Notes under the pieces: generated by a model
What the model was told of the DNA's origin: nothing
What the model saw: the letters and a program-made list of their open reading frames with translations, nothing else
Database searches by the model: none
Part shown: in pieces, positions 16,289-24,065 of the stretch
Layout of the letters: every line of letters starts with the position of its first letter
How positions within the stretch are numbered: the stretch's first letter is position 1
Assembly: GCA_020848735.1 (NCBI GenBank)
Contig: JADLHO010000109.1
Location: forward strand, 1 to 42,918
Direction of reading: 5' to 3'
DNA from: Planctomycetota bacterium
GTDB taxonomy: Bacteria > Planctomycetota > UBA1135 > UBA2386
Length of the DNA stretch: 42,918 bases
Made by a program: the position numbers and the translations under genes

Positions 16289-17161
16289 ATGCGCTCGACC
16301 CTCGTCGCCCTGCCCGTGACCGTGGCCGCCTGCCTGATCGCGTGGCTCCTGCGGTCGGGCGACACCGAGCCTCCGCAGACGCGTCGGCTGGAATCCCCGC
16401 TCGCGCCGAGCGCGATCTTCAGCCGCGATCCCGGGCCGGTCCCCGCTCGACGCGCGGAGTTCGAGCCGGCACCGGACGGGCCGGAGCGAGGCGCCGCACG
16501 CACCCCGTCGCAGGCTCTGCCCGCCGATGCACCCGCACGCCAGGGCCGCGATGCGACCACGACGTCGATCGAGACCGCGGCGTCTCGAAGAGCACGCGTC
16601 GAGCGGGAACTGCTCGAGCACATCCGCGCGCAATGGCCACGCGAGGACTTCGTGCGCTGGGTGCTCGCCAACCGCCCCCAGACCGACGACCCGGCACCAC
16701 GAGGCCTGAGTGCCGTCGACGTCGAGCTCGCCCATGACTGTGCGACGTGGTCGATGATGCGGGCCTTCGTGCCCCTCGTCAGCGAGCTTCGCACGGTCGA
16801 AGCGCGGCAGGTCGAGATCGCGACGAAGGGCGATCGCGATGCCGAGAGCCGCGATCGCGCGGCGCGCATGCTCGAGTTCCAGGATGCGAGTGCGAATGCC
16901 CTCTTCGCACGCCTGGAGCGGCTCAATGCCGACCTCGCCGAAGGTCGCGTCTCGCTCCTGCTCCATGGCATGGGCGGCCCGCAACAGGTCTCTCGGGCCA
17001 CCGCCCACGCGCTCGTGCACAATCCGTGGCGGAAGTACACGAGCTGCAGCTTCCAATCCGGACCCTGGCGCGTGGCACTTCGCATCCGGGACGAGCATTG
17101 GGACGAGCCCGATCGCACGAAGATCCTCGCGCCGGCGGCGGTCGTCTTCGCCGCGAAGTGA
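16289..17161 (+). CDS. Hypothetical exported or membrane-anchored protein
   Basis: A 290-residue protein of unknown function. The N-terminus MRSTLVALPVTVAACLIAWLL is a clear signal peptide or single membrane anchor. Residues 25-100 are a disordered Pro/Ala/Arg-rich linker. The rest is charged and mainly helical (for example EHIRAQWPREDFVRWVLANR), including a long amphipathic stretch with coiled-coil character, and ends in a small domain with HNPWRKYTSCSFQSGPWRVA. No ribosome site is obvious before the ATG. It is divergent from the HAMP protein gene and 47 bases ahead of another exported-protein gene, so the two may form a small operon. Confidence 0.68.
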   Translation: MRSTLVALPVTVAACLIAWLLRSGDTEPPQTRRLESPLAPSAIFSRDPGPVPARRAEFEPAPDGPERGAARTPSQALPADAPARQGRDATTTSIETAASRRARVERELLEHIRAQWPREDFVRWVLANRPQTDDPAPRGLSAVDVELAHDCATWSMMRAFVPLVSELRTVEARQVEIATKGDRDAESRDRAARMLEFQDASANALFARLERLNADLAEGRVSLLLHGMGGPQQVSRATAHALVHNPWRKYTSCSFQSGPWRVALRIRDEHWDEPDRTKILAPAAVVFAAK

Positions 17162-17208
17162 TCCGGACCACGCGCCACCCTTCTCATCCAGTCCAATCAG
17201 AGCAAGTC

Positions 17209-17787
17209 ATGCGCATCTCCCTCGGCTTCGGGCTCGTCGCCCTCGTATCGCTCGGCATGGCACCCTCGGGACGGCTCTCGCCCGCCGACGACTGCATCTG
17301 TGCAGCCGAGGCCACGAGCGATGGCTACTACGAGGACGGCGCGCGCGTCGAGTTCACGACCGCAGGACTCCAAGCCGACATCACCGTGGGCGCGTTCGTC
17401 GGGAGCCTCTCCGGACTCCCCTGCATTGCCCAATGCTCACCGGGAGCCGGCTGCACGGCCCGCGTGTACGCCGAGATCGTCTGGACCGGTGATCAGTCAC
17501 TCTGCATTCCGGCGGCGATGAACGAGATGCAGCTCGAGTGCGTGAACTCGAACTGCGGTGCGTACCACCAGTGTTGCCACGCCTTCGCGGGCGGCGAGGG
17601 GATCGGGGACGTCTGGAACTTCGACTTCCCGGTCTCGAGCGGCTGCGGCAACGCCTTCCGGACCGAACTCGACTTCGCGACCAGGCTCGAGCCCGAGGAC
17701 TGCGGTACCCAGGGAACGGTCGGACTCTTCGAGATCAAGTGGGCCTTCGACTGCAGCTCCTGCACGCCGGCCTACCCGCTGCAGTGA
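17209..17787 (+). CDS. Hypothetical secreted Cys-rich protein
   Basis: A 192-residue protein with a signal peptide (MRISLGFGLVALVSLGMAPS). The mature part has 14 Cys, including CIC, a CC pair and an SSC near the end, an even number suited to a disulfide-stabilised fold outside the cytoplasm. Aromatic and Asp/Thr-rich beta-like segments (VRVEFTTAGLQADI-like character, VWNFDFPVSSGCGNAF) suggest a beta sandwich. I recognise no family. It runs towards pgpA, with 14 bases between the two stops and no obvious terminator. Its job outside the cell is unknown. Confidence 0.75.
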   Translation: MRISLGFGLVALVSLGMAPSGRLSPADDCICAAEATSDGYYEDGARVEFTTAGLQADITVGAFVGSLSGLPCIAQCSPGAGCTARVYAEIVWTGDQSLCIPAAMNEMQLECVNSNCGAYHQCCHAFAGGEGIGDVWNFDFPVSSGCGNAFRTELDFATRLEPEDCGTQGTVGLFEIKWAFDCSSCTPAYPLQ

Positions 17788-17801
17788 AGCGGCGCGACGT
17801 C

Positions 17802-18308
17802 TCAGGGCAACCCGAACGCGTGCAGGAGCCAGAGCCCGGCCGCTGCCTGCACGGCGGCGACGACGTCATCGGCCATCACTCCGAGCCCACCCGGCAGCTC
17901 CTCGGCGCGGCGCGCCGGAGGGAGCTTGAGCACGTCGAAGATGCGGAAGAGCACGAAGGCGAGCGCGTGGGTCCACGGGCCAGGACGTCCGTGCAGCGCG
18001 GCATCGATCGCGACCACCACGAGGTAGCCGACGATCTCGTCGAGCACGACACAGCCCGGGTCCTCGCGGCCGAAGAGGCGCACGATCGCGCGGCCCGAAG
18101 CACAGCCGACCAGGAAGAGTCCGAGCGCGATGCCGCTCAGCGCCAGGACGAGGGCCGCGCCGTCGAGCAGGGCTCCGAGCGGGACCGCGAGCAGCACGCC
18201 GCCCAGGGTGCCGAAGGTCCCCGGTGCGAGGGGCGCAGCGCCGAGCCCCATGCCGAGCAGGATCGCACGCCACACGCGATCGCGCAGCCGCGCGAACGCG
18301 GCACTCAT
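17802..18308 (-). CDS. pgpA: Phosphatidylglycerophosphatase A
   Basis: A 168-residue inner-membrane enzyme that removes phosphate from phosphatidylglycerophosphate to give phosphatidylglycerol. Diagnostic segments are APLAPGTFGTLGGVLLA, DPGCVVLDEIVGYLVV (acidic catalytic residues) and FRIFDVLKLPPARRAEELPG followed by GVMADDVVA. The remaining sequence is hydrophobic helices. The ATG at 18308 overlaps the stop of pgsA by 4 bases, and PgsA makes the substrate of this enzyme, so two consecutive steps of one pathway are coupled. It is the last gene of the long minus-strand housekeeping run. Confidence 0.95.
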   Translation of the reverse strand: MSAAFARLRDRVWRAILLGMGLGAAPLAPGTFGTLGGVLLAVPLGALLDGAALVLALSGIALGLFLVGCASGRAIVRLFGREDPGCVVLDEIVGYLVVVAIDAALHGRPGPWTHALAFVLFRIFDVLKLPPARRAEELPGGLGVMADDVVAAVQAAAGLWLLHAFGLP

Positions 18309-18871
18309 GACGCGCGCAGCAGATGCCGCGCCTTCCAGACGTAGTTCGCACCGGACCACAGGGTCAGTGCGAGGGAGACCCAGATTCCGACCGCCGCGAG
18401 CAGCCGCCAGAACGTGGTCCCCGCGACGAGCGTGATGAGCGCACCGGCGGTGAACGCCTGCACGATCATCTTGATCTTCCCCAGTCGATCCGCGGGAAAG
18501 GCGATTCCCTGCGACTCCGCGAGCCCGCGCACGGCGGTGACGAGGAACTCGCGCGCGACGATCACGACGACCATCCAGGTCGCCAGATACTCGGCGGCGG
18601 CCGGGAAGCGCAGCAGCGAGATCAGCACGCCGCAGACGAGGACCTTGTCGACGAAGGGATCGGCGACGCGACCGAAGGGCGTGACCTGCCCATTGCGTCG
18701 CGCGAGCCAGCCATCGACGAAGTCGGAAGCCGCGGCGACGACGAAGATCCAGAACGCGATCCAGACCGGCGTGGTCGACGGTGCCGTCGCCGCGCCGCAG
18801 GCCTCCAGCAACGCGACGCACGCGACGGTCAGCACGAGCCGGCCCAGCGTGATCGCGTTCGGGAGGTTCAC
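18305..18871 (-). CDS. pgsA: CDP-diacylglycerol-glycerol-3-phosphate 3-phosphatidyltransferase
   Basis: A 188-residue membrane enzyme that joins CDP-diacylglycerol and glycerol-3-phosphate, the committed step to phosphatidylglycerol. The CDP-alcohol phosphotransferase signature D-x2-D-G-x2-A-R-x8-G-x3-D-x3-D is complete: Asp50, Asp53, Gly54, Ala57, Arg58, Gly67, Asp71, Asp75. The start MNLPNAITLGRL and the later IVAREFLVTAVRGLAES and GKIKMIVQ match PgsA rather than other family members. It overlaps rimO upstream and pgpA downstream by 4 bases each. Confidence 0.96.
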   Translation of the reverse strand: MNLPNAITLGRLVLTVACVALLEACGAATAPSTTPVWIAFWIFVVAAASDFVDGWLARRNGQVTPFGRVADPFVDKVLVCGVLISLLRFPAAAEYLATWMVVVIVAREFLVTAVRGLAESQGIAFPADRLGKIKMIVQAFTAGALITLVAGTTFWRLLAAVGIWVSLALTLWSGANYVWKARHLLRAS

Positions 18872-20232
18872 GCATCACCCTGCGGGATCGCCCGCGCGAT
18901 CAGGTCGTACTCGTCGACACCCGTGATCTCGACGTCGACGAGGTCGCCGGCCTCGAGCCCGGAAGCGATCACGCGGACGTGGCTGTCGACCTCCGGCGCA
19001 TCCGCCGTGCTCCGCGCCAGGGCGATCTCGCCCGGTGCAGCGGCGTCCCGGCCGTCGACCAGCACCCGCATGCGCGTGCCCACGAGACCCTCGTTGCGGG
19101 CGACGTGGATCGTCTTCTGCATCGCCATCAGCTCGGCACGGCGCTCCTCGGCGAGTTCGCTCCGGACGAGCCCTTCCAGCGCGAACGCGGCCGTGCCCTC
19201 CTCGTGCGAGTAGCAGAACACGCCCATGCGCTCGAAGCGGTACTCCGCGACGAAGCGACGCAGCTCGTCCTGGTCGGCCTCGGTCTCGCCCGGGAAGCCG
19301 ACGATGAAGGTCGTGCGCACGGCGATGCCCGGCACCTCCTCGCGGAGCCGCGAGAGGATGCGACGCACCTGACTCGAGTCGACGCCTCGGCGCATGCCCC
19401 GCAGCATCGCGCTGCTGATGTGCTGCACCGGGATGTCGAGATACGGCACGACCTTCTCGTGCTCGCGCATCACGGTCGTCAGTTCGGGCAGCACCGTGTG
19501 CGGATACGCGTACATCAGGCGCACCCACTCGATGCCCGGCGTGTCCGCGAGCTTCTCGAGCAGCACGTGGATGCTGCGCTTGCGATCGAGATCGAGCCCG
19601 TAGGCGGTCGTGTCCTCGGCGACCACCACCAGCTCCTTCACTCCCGCTCCGGCGATGCGGCGCGCCTCCTCGAGGAGCACGTCCATCGGCTTGCTGCGAT
19701 TGCGCCCGCGCATGTTCGGGATCGCGCAGAACGAGCACGTGTGATCGCAGCCTTCCGAGATGCGCAGGTAGGCGTAGCTCTTCGGGGTCAGGAGCACACG
19801 ACCCACGTCGCTGCGCGACGACTTCGGACGCCCGCCGTCGACCGTCGCGACCATGCGCTTGTCGGTGCCGTTGACGATGCGACGCACCACGCCGGGCACG
19901 CCCGAGTAGTCCGAGATGCCGAGCACGGCATCGAGTTCGGGGATCGAGCTGCGCAGGTCGTCGGCGTAGCGCTGCGCGAGGCAGCCGACGGCGACGACGC
20001 CCTTCACCGAACCGTCGTCCTTCAGACGACAGGCCTCGAGGATCGTGTCGATCGACTCCTGCTTGGCGCTCTCGATGAAGCCGCAGGTGTTGACGACGAC
20101 GACGTCCGCATCGGCGGGCTCGGGCACGATGGCCAGGCCCTCCTCGGCAACGTGGCCGAGCAGGACCTCGGAATCGACCAGGTTCCGGGCACAGCCCAGG
20201 CTGATCAGGCAGACGCGGATCGCCTCGTTCAC
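18868..20232 (-). CDS. rimO: Ribosomal protein S12 methylthiotransferase
   Basis: A 454-residue radical-SAM methylthiotransferase that modifies the conserved aspartate of ribosomal protein S12. The N-terminal UPF0004 domain has its cluster Cys at 14, 50 and 84 (SLGCARNLVDSE, NTCGFIESAKQES, GCLAQRY). The radical-SAM CxxxCxxC is Cys162, Cys166, Cys169 (GCDHTCSFC). The C-terminal TRAM domain is about 390-454. RimO rather than MiaB is indicated by SLGCARNLVDSE and by IPNMRGRNRSKPMD. Its stop overlaps the pgsA start, an arrangement (rimO-pgsA) also seen in other bacteria. Confidence 0.96.
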   Translation of the reverse strand: MNEAIRVCLISLGCARNLVDSEVLLGHVAEEGLAIVPEPADADVVVVNTCGFIESAKQESIDTILEACRLKDDGSVKGVVAVGCLAQRYADDLRSSIPELDAVLGISDYSGVPGVVRRIVNGTDKRMVATVDGGRPKSSRSDVGRVLLTPKSYAYLRISEGCDHTCSFCAIPNMRGRNRSKPMDVLLEEARRIAGAGVKELVVVAEDTTAYGLDLDRKRSIHVLLEKLADTPGIEWVRLMYAYPHTVLPELTTVMREHEKVVPYLDIPVQHISSAMLRGMRRGVDSSQVRRILSRLREEVPGIAVRTTFIVGFPGETEADQDELRRFVAEYRFERMGVFCYSHEEGTAAFALEGLVRSELAEERRAELMAMQKTIHVARNEGLVGTRMRVLVDGRDAAAPGEIALARSTADAPEVDSHVRVIASGLEAGDLVDVEITGVDEYDLIARAIPQGDA

Positions 20233-20353
20233 GACATGCTTCGTGCGCGCGGGCGCGACCCGTGCGACCGGGATCGCGCCCGCGGGCGTTGCTCACGGCG
20301 AGCGGGACGCCGCCGTGACGGAGTGATGTGGTCTCAGGTTGGCCGGTCGCGTC

Positions 20354-20806
20354 TCAGGCCGGCTTCGACTGCACGACCCAGACCTTGACCGTCGCGTCGA
20401 CCTCCGGGTGGAGGTGGACGACGACGTCGTAGACGCCGATCTCCTTGATCGGGTGATCGAGGCGGATCGTCTTGGCCTCGACGGTGATCCCCTTCTCCTG
20501 GAGCGCGTGCGCGATCTGCGTCGCCGCCACGGAGCCGAAGAGATGGCCGTCGTCGTTCGCGCGACCCTCGATGGTCACCGAGGTCTGTTCGACCTTGGCC
20601 GCGAACTCCCTCATCGACTCGAGGCGCTGGCGCTCCTCGGCGACGGCGCGCTCGCGGACCTTCTCGATCTGCGCGAGGTTGGCCTTGGTCACGGGCACGG
20701 CCAGCCCCATCGGGAGCAGGTAGTTGCGCGCGTAACCGGGCTTGACGGTGACGATCTCACCGATGCGTCCGAGGTGCTCGATGTTCTTGTTCAGCAGGAG
20801 TTGCAT
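20354..20806 (-). CDS. rplI: 50S ribosomal protein L9
   Basis: A 150-residue L9 with both globular domains: the N-terminal rRNA-binding domain (LLNKNIEHLGRIGEIVTVKP, GYARNYLLPMGLA), the long connecting helix (about 42-75), and the C-terminal domain (DDGHLFGSVAATQIAHAL, PIKEIGVYDVVVHLHPEV). It starts 3 bases after the rpsR stop with a strong GGGGAGGGG site before the ATG. A 121-base gap to rimO follows, with no clear terminator. Confidence 0.97.
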   Translation of the reverse strand: MQLLLNKNIEHLGRIGEIVTVKPGYARNYLLPMGLAVPVTKANLAQIEKVRERAVAEERQRLESMREFAAKVEQTSVTIEGRANDDGHLFGSVAATQIAHALQEKGITVEAKTIRLDHPIKEIGVYDVVVHLHPEVDATVKVWVVQSKPA

Positions 20807-20809
20807 TGC

Positions 20810-21148
20810 TCACCCCCTCCCCACGAAGGGCATCAGGGCCATGTGACGCGCGAGCTTGATCGCATTGGCGAGCTGACGCTGGTGCTGGCCGGAGAAGCCC
20901 GTGCGGCGACGCGAGGCGATCTTGCCCGTCGGCCCGACGAACTTCTGGAGATAGGCCACGTTCTTGAAGTCCAGGGGCTCCTCGGGAGCCGCGACCTTCT
21001 TGGCCTTGCCGAAGCGCGAGAACTTCCCGCGCTTGCCGTTGCCATTGCCGTTGCCGCCGCCGGGACCACCGCGACGTCCGCCGCTGTCGCCACCGCCGTA
21101 GCCGCCGCCGTAGCCGCCGCCCGAGAACCGGTCGTTGTTGTCGTTCAT
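20810..21148 (-). CDS. rpsR: 30S ribosomal protein S18 with Gly-rich N-terminal extension
   Basis: 112 residues. The conserved S18 core is the last 65 or so: LDFKNVAYLQKFVGPTGKI, SRRRTGFSGQHQRQLANAIK and ARHMALMPFV. The first 40 residues are an unusual Gly/Asn/Arg-rich tail with GGGYGGGYGGG followed by GRRGG and NGNGNGK, low complexity and probably disordered. I place the start at ATG 21148, with AAGGAG 8 bases upstream lying in the rpsF stop region; an in-frame GTG at 21157 is less likely. S18 binds S6 on the ribosome platform, and the S6 gene is directly upstream. Confidence 0.94.
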   Translation of the reverse strand: MNDNNDRFSGGGYGGGYGGGDSGGRRGGPGGGNGNGNGKRGKFSRFGKAKKVAAPEEPLDFKNVAYLQKFVGPTGKIASRRRTGFSGQHQRQLANAIKLARHMALMPFVGRG

Positions 21149-21153
21149 CGCCC

Positions 21154-21681
21154 TCACTCCTTCTTCGCAGCCTCAGGGGTCTCGCCGCCCTCGGCGGCAG
21201 GTGCTTCCTCGGCGGGCTCCGCCGACTTCTCCGCCGCGCGCTCCGCACGCTCGGCAGCGCGCGCTGCGGCGGCCGCCGCCTCACGCTCCGCCTGCATCGC
21301 CTCGCGGCGAGCGGCGACGTCCTCGACGCGCACCTGGCTCTCGTCGAACGCGGCCTCCGGCTCGAAGGCCGTGGCCGGGATCTCGTCGATCGCCTGGGTG
21401 AGGTGCCGCAGCACCGGCTCGCTGAACTCGAGATCGCGGCGGATCGGACCGAGCGCGCTCGTGTCGGCCGTGAAGTAGATCAGCAGGTAGGTCCCGCGCA
21501 GCTGGCGCTGGATCGGGTAGGCGAGACGACGCTCGTCCCAGCGCTTGCAGCTCTGGATCTCCGCGCCGTGCTTCGTGAACAGGCTGGTCATCTGCTCCTT
21601 GAGCGGCTGCCAGCCCTTGCGCACCTCCCGATTGTCGAGGAGGAGCATCGCTTCATAGGTTCGCTTCGTGACGCTTGGCAT
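21154..21681 (-). CDS. rpsF: 30S ribosomal protein S6 with Ala/Glu-rich C-terminal tail
   Basis: 175 residues, longer than the usual 95-135. The ferredoxin-like S6 core is at the start: TYEAMLLLDNREVRKGWQPL, QSCKRWDERRLAYPIQRQLR and GTYLLIYFTADTSAL, then EPVLRHLTQ. After about residue 115 the chain becomes a charged helical tail (AAAAAARAAERAERAAEK) and then an acidic Pro/Ala/Glu end. The ATG shares a base with the pth stop (TGATG), so translation is coupled. No ssb gene lies between rpsF and rpsR, unlike in many bacteria. Confidence 0.94.
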   Translation of the reverse strand: MPSVTKRTYEAMLLLDNREVRKGWQPLKEQMTSLFTKHGAEIQSCKRWDERRLAYPIQRQLRGTYLLIYFTADTSALGPIRRDLEFSEPVLRHLTQAIDEIPATAFEPEAAFDESQVRVEDVAARREAMQAEREAAAAAARAAERAERAAEKSAEPAEEAPAAEGGETPEAAKKE

Positions 21682-22382
21682 CAGGACTCACGATCTCCAC
21701 GAGCACCATCGCGACCGGCCGAGCCCGTGCTCGTGCCGAAGCCATTGTGGCGCTCCATCAGGGTTTCGACCGAAGTGCCGGCGCACCACTCGGTGGCGAC
21801 GTCGGCGCAACGCTCGACGACCGATCGGAGAACCTCCCGTTCCTCGGGGAGGAAGCGAGCCAGGACGAAGTCCGCGGCGGATTCGCCGAGGTCTTGTCCA
21901 GCAAGTCGCCCGATACCGAGACGGAGACGGGGATAGGCGTCGGAACACAGAGCCTGTTCGATCGATTTCAGGCCGTTGTGTCCGCCGGTGCTCCCCGACG
22001 GCCGGATTCGGATCCGGCCCAGCGGTAGGTTCAGATCGTCGACGACGACAAAGAGCGATGCCGGACTGAGTCCCGCGGCGCGCAGGAGCGGCGCCGCGAC
22101 CTCACCCGACAGATTCACGTAGGTCAGGGGTTTGACGAGCAGGACCGGGTCCGGCCCGAGACTCCGACCCGGACCTCGGGCACCCTCGACGAGGGCGACC
22201 GCGGCCTTGACCTTCCCGCTGAAGTGGCGCTCCCCGTCCGGGGAACGCCGCTCGAGCCGACGGAAGCTCAGCCCCAGACGGGCGGCGAGGCAGTCCAGGA
22301 CGATGAACCCCGCGTTGTGACGCGTCTCCGCGTACTCGGGACCGGGGTTGCCGATACCCAGCACCACGCGGCGGTGATCCAT
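21681..22382 (-). CDS. pth: Peptidyl-tRNA hydrolase
   Basis: A 233-residue Pth that releases peptidyl-tRNA dropped from ribosomes. Signature GIGNPGPEYAETRHNAGF with the catalytic His in TRHN, KPLTYVNLSGE, and VVVDDLNLPLGRIRIR with the catalytic Asp, then GSTGGHNGLKSI, are all intact. An extra 35-residue Gly/Ser/Arg-rich C-terminus (after about 200) is longer than in E. coli Pth (194 residues). It overlaps rpsF by one base. A 110-base gap separates it from rplY upstream. Confidence 0.96.
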   Translation of the reverse strand: MDHRRVVLGIGNPGPEYAETRHNAGFIVLDCLAARLGLSFRRLERRSPDGERHFSGKVKAAVALVEGARGPGRSLGPDPVLLVKPLTYVNLSGEVAAPLLRAAGLSPASLFVVVDDLNLPLGRIRIRPSGSTGGHNGLKSIEQALCSDAYPRLRLGIGRLAGQDLGESAADFVLARFLPEEREVLRSVVERCADVATEWCAGTSVETLMERHNGFGTSTGSAGRDGARGDRES

Positions 22383-22492
22383 CGCTCGGGAGCGACTCGA
22401 AGCTCGAAAGGGGCGGGAAGACTAGCGAGCGCGACGGGCAAAACCAAGCCGGGCCTCGGCCGCCGCGGGGCGCGCCGGACCCGCGACCAGGC

Positions 22493-23038
22493 TCACTCGG
22501 CGCCCGGGATGTGGCAGACGCGGAGGGTCGGCTCGCAGTCGAGCGACACGCCGGTCGGCAGTTCGACGTCCTTGGCGAGGATCTCGTCGCCGAGGTTGAG
22601 GGCCGCGACCTTCACCTCGATGTGGTGCGGCAGCGCGGCCGGCAGGACCTTCAGCGCGAGGTTCGACACGTCCTTCACGAGGGTCCCACCCTTCGCGAGG
22701 CCGGCCGGCACGCCGATGAAGGTCAGCTCGACCCGCAGCCGCAGCGGGACGTTCAGGTCGATGCGCATGAAGTCGAGGTGCATCGGCGTGTCGCCGAGGT
22801 GGTCGTACTGCACCTCCTTGAGCAGGACGGCCTCGGTGCCGCTCTGGGTCTGGAGCTGGAACACCTTGTGGCGTTCGCGCAGTTCGAGACCGAAGACGTG
22901 CGCGTCGACCGCGAGGTTGACGGGGTCCTTGCCGCGTCCGTAGACGACGGCGGGCACCTTGCCGGCCGCGCGGAGGTGACGCAGTTGCTTCGAACCGGAC
23001 TCGGCACGCGCTTCGGCGCGGAGGGTCGTGACTTCCAT
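22493..23038 (-). CDS. rplY: 50S ribosomal protein L25, general stress (CTC) type
   Basis: A 181-residue two-domain L25/TL5/CTC protein that binds 5S rRNA. The N-terminal domain has [20 protein letters not shown] and [20 protein letters not shown]; the C-terminal TL5 domain has [16 protein letters not shown] and [12 protein letters not shown]. The ATG at 23038 is chosen because the frame upstream only shadows prs. The order prs-rplY-pth is the common glmU-prs-ctc-pth arrangement known from Gram-positive bacteria. Confidence 0.95.
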   Translation of the reverse strand: MEVTTLRAEARAESGSKQLRHLRAAGKVPAVVYGRGKDPVNLAVDAHVFGLELRERHKVFQLQTQSGTEAVLLKEVQYDHLGDTPMHLDFMRIDLNVPLRLRVELTFIGVPAGLAKGGTLVKDVSNLALKVLPAALPHHIEVKVAALNLGDEILAKDVELPTGVSLDCEPTLRVCHIPGAE

Positions 23039-23096
23039 GGGGATCCTGAGGGCTGCGGAAAGAGGGGGTGGCTGCGGGCAGCCGTGTGGTTCGTGA

Positions 23097-24065
23097 TCAG
23101 CGCGACTCGAGGTCGCGCGGCGCGGAGTCGAAGAGCGAGCTGACGCTCTCGCTCCGGTGGATGCGGTCGATGGCGCGCGCGAGCAGCGGCGCGACGGAGG
23201 CCTGCACGAGTCGCGCGGGCTTCGGGCCGCGGACCGGGATCGTGTCGGTGAAGAGGATCGTCTCGGCCGGGCACGCGTCGAGCTTCTTGACCGCATCGCC
23301 GCAGAGCACGGCGTGGGTCGCGACGATGAAGACCTTCCGCGCGCCGCGTTCCTTGACGATGCGCGCGGCGTCCGAGATCGAGCCGCCGGTCGAGATCATG
23401 TCGTCGACGAGCACGACGTCGCGCCCGCTGACGTCACCGACGACGTTCTCCGCGACCGTCTCGCGCCCGCTGATGCGGCGCTTGTCGACGATCGCGAGGT
23501 CGGCGCGCAGGTCCTTCGCGTAGGCGCGCGCGAGCTTCGTGCCGCCGACGTCGGGCGAGACCACGATGGGCTTGTCGGCCCCGAGCTCGCGCACCTTCTC
23601 CATGAGCACGGGGCGCGCGTAGAGGTGGTCGACGGGGATGTCGAAGAAGCCCTGGATCTGCGCCGCGTGCAGGTCGATCGCGACGACGCGCTGCGCGCCC
23701 GCGGTCGTGATGAGGTTGGCGACGAGCTTCGCGTTGATCGGCACGCGGCCTTCGTCCTTCCGGTCCTTCCGCGCGTAGCCGAAGTACGGGATCACCGCGG
23801 TGATCGTCTCGGCCGAGGCGCGGCGCAGGCAGTCGATGAAGGAGAGCAGCTCGAAGAGGCTGTCGTGGACCGGCGGGCAGGTGGGCTGCACGACGAAGAC
23901 GTCGGCGCCGCGCACGTCGCACTCGACCTTCAGGTTGATCTCGCCGTCGGGGAAGTCGGAGATCGAGACCTCGCCGATGGGGATGCCCATGTGCGCGCAG
24001 ATGTCGCGCGCGAGCTGGGGATGCGCCCGACCCGCGAAGACCCGCAGACGTTCGCCGCGCTTCAT
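23097..24065 (-). CDS. prs: Ribose-phosphate pyrophosphokinase (PRPP synthase)
   Basis: A 322-residue enzyme making 5-phosphoribosyl 1-diphosphate from ribose-5-phosphate and ATP for nucleotide, His and Trp synthesis. Conserved pieces: [31 protein letters not shown] with the metal and ATP-binding residues, the [18 protein letters not shown] motif, and the PRPP loop [15 protein letters not shown]. The ATG at 24065 overlaps the glmU stop (ATGA). Length and motifs are those of class I enzymes, which are allosterically inhibited by ADP. Confidence 0.97.
   Translation of the reverse strand: MKRGERLRVFAGRAHPQLARDICAHMGIPIGEVSISDFPDGEINLKVECDVRGADVFVVQPTCPPVHDSLFELLSFIDCLRRASAETITAVIPYFGYARKDRKDEGRVPINAKLVANLITTAGAQRVVAIDLHAAQIQGFFDIPVDHLYARPVLMEKVRELGADKPIVVSPDVGGTKLARAYAKDLRADLAIVDKRRISGRETVAENVVGDVSGRDVVLVDDMISTGGSISDAARIVKERGARKVFIVATHAVLCGDAVKKLDACPAETILFTDTIPVRGPKPARLVQASVAPLLARAIDRIHRSESVSSLFDSAPRDLESR

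Noticed and set aside
16205..17098. Minus-strand open frame of 297 codons opposite the exported hypothetical protein
   Set aside because: The plus-strand frame has a signal peptide and more protein-like composition; the minus frame is Arg/Ala-rich and contains the tandem repeat as coding sequence.
21682..22492. S6:S18-binding leader RNA for autoregulation of rpsF
   Set aside because: rpsF starts inside the pth stop codon, leaving no untranslated leader, and I saw no suitable hairpin.
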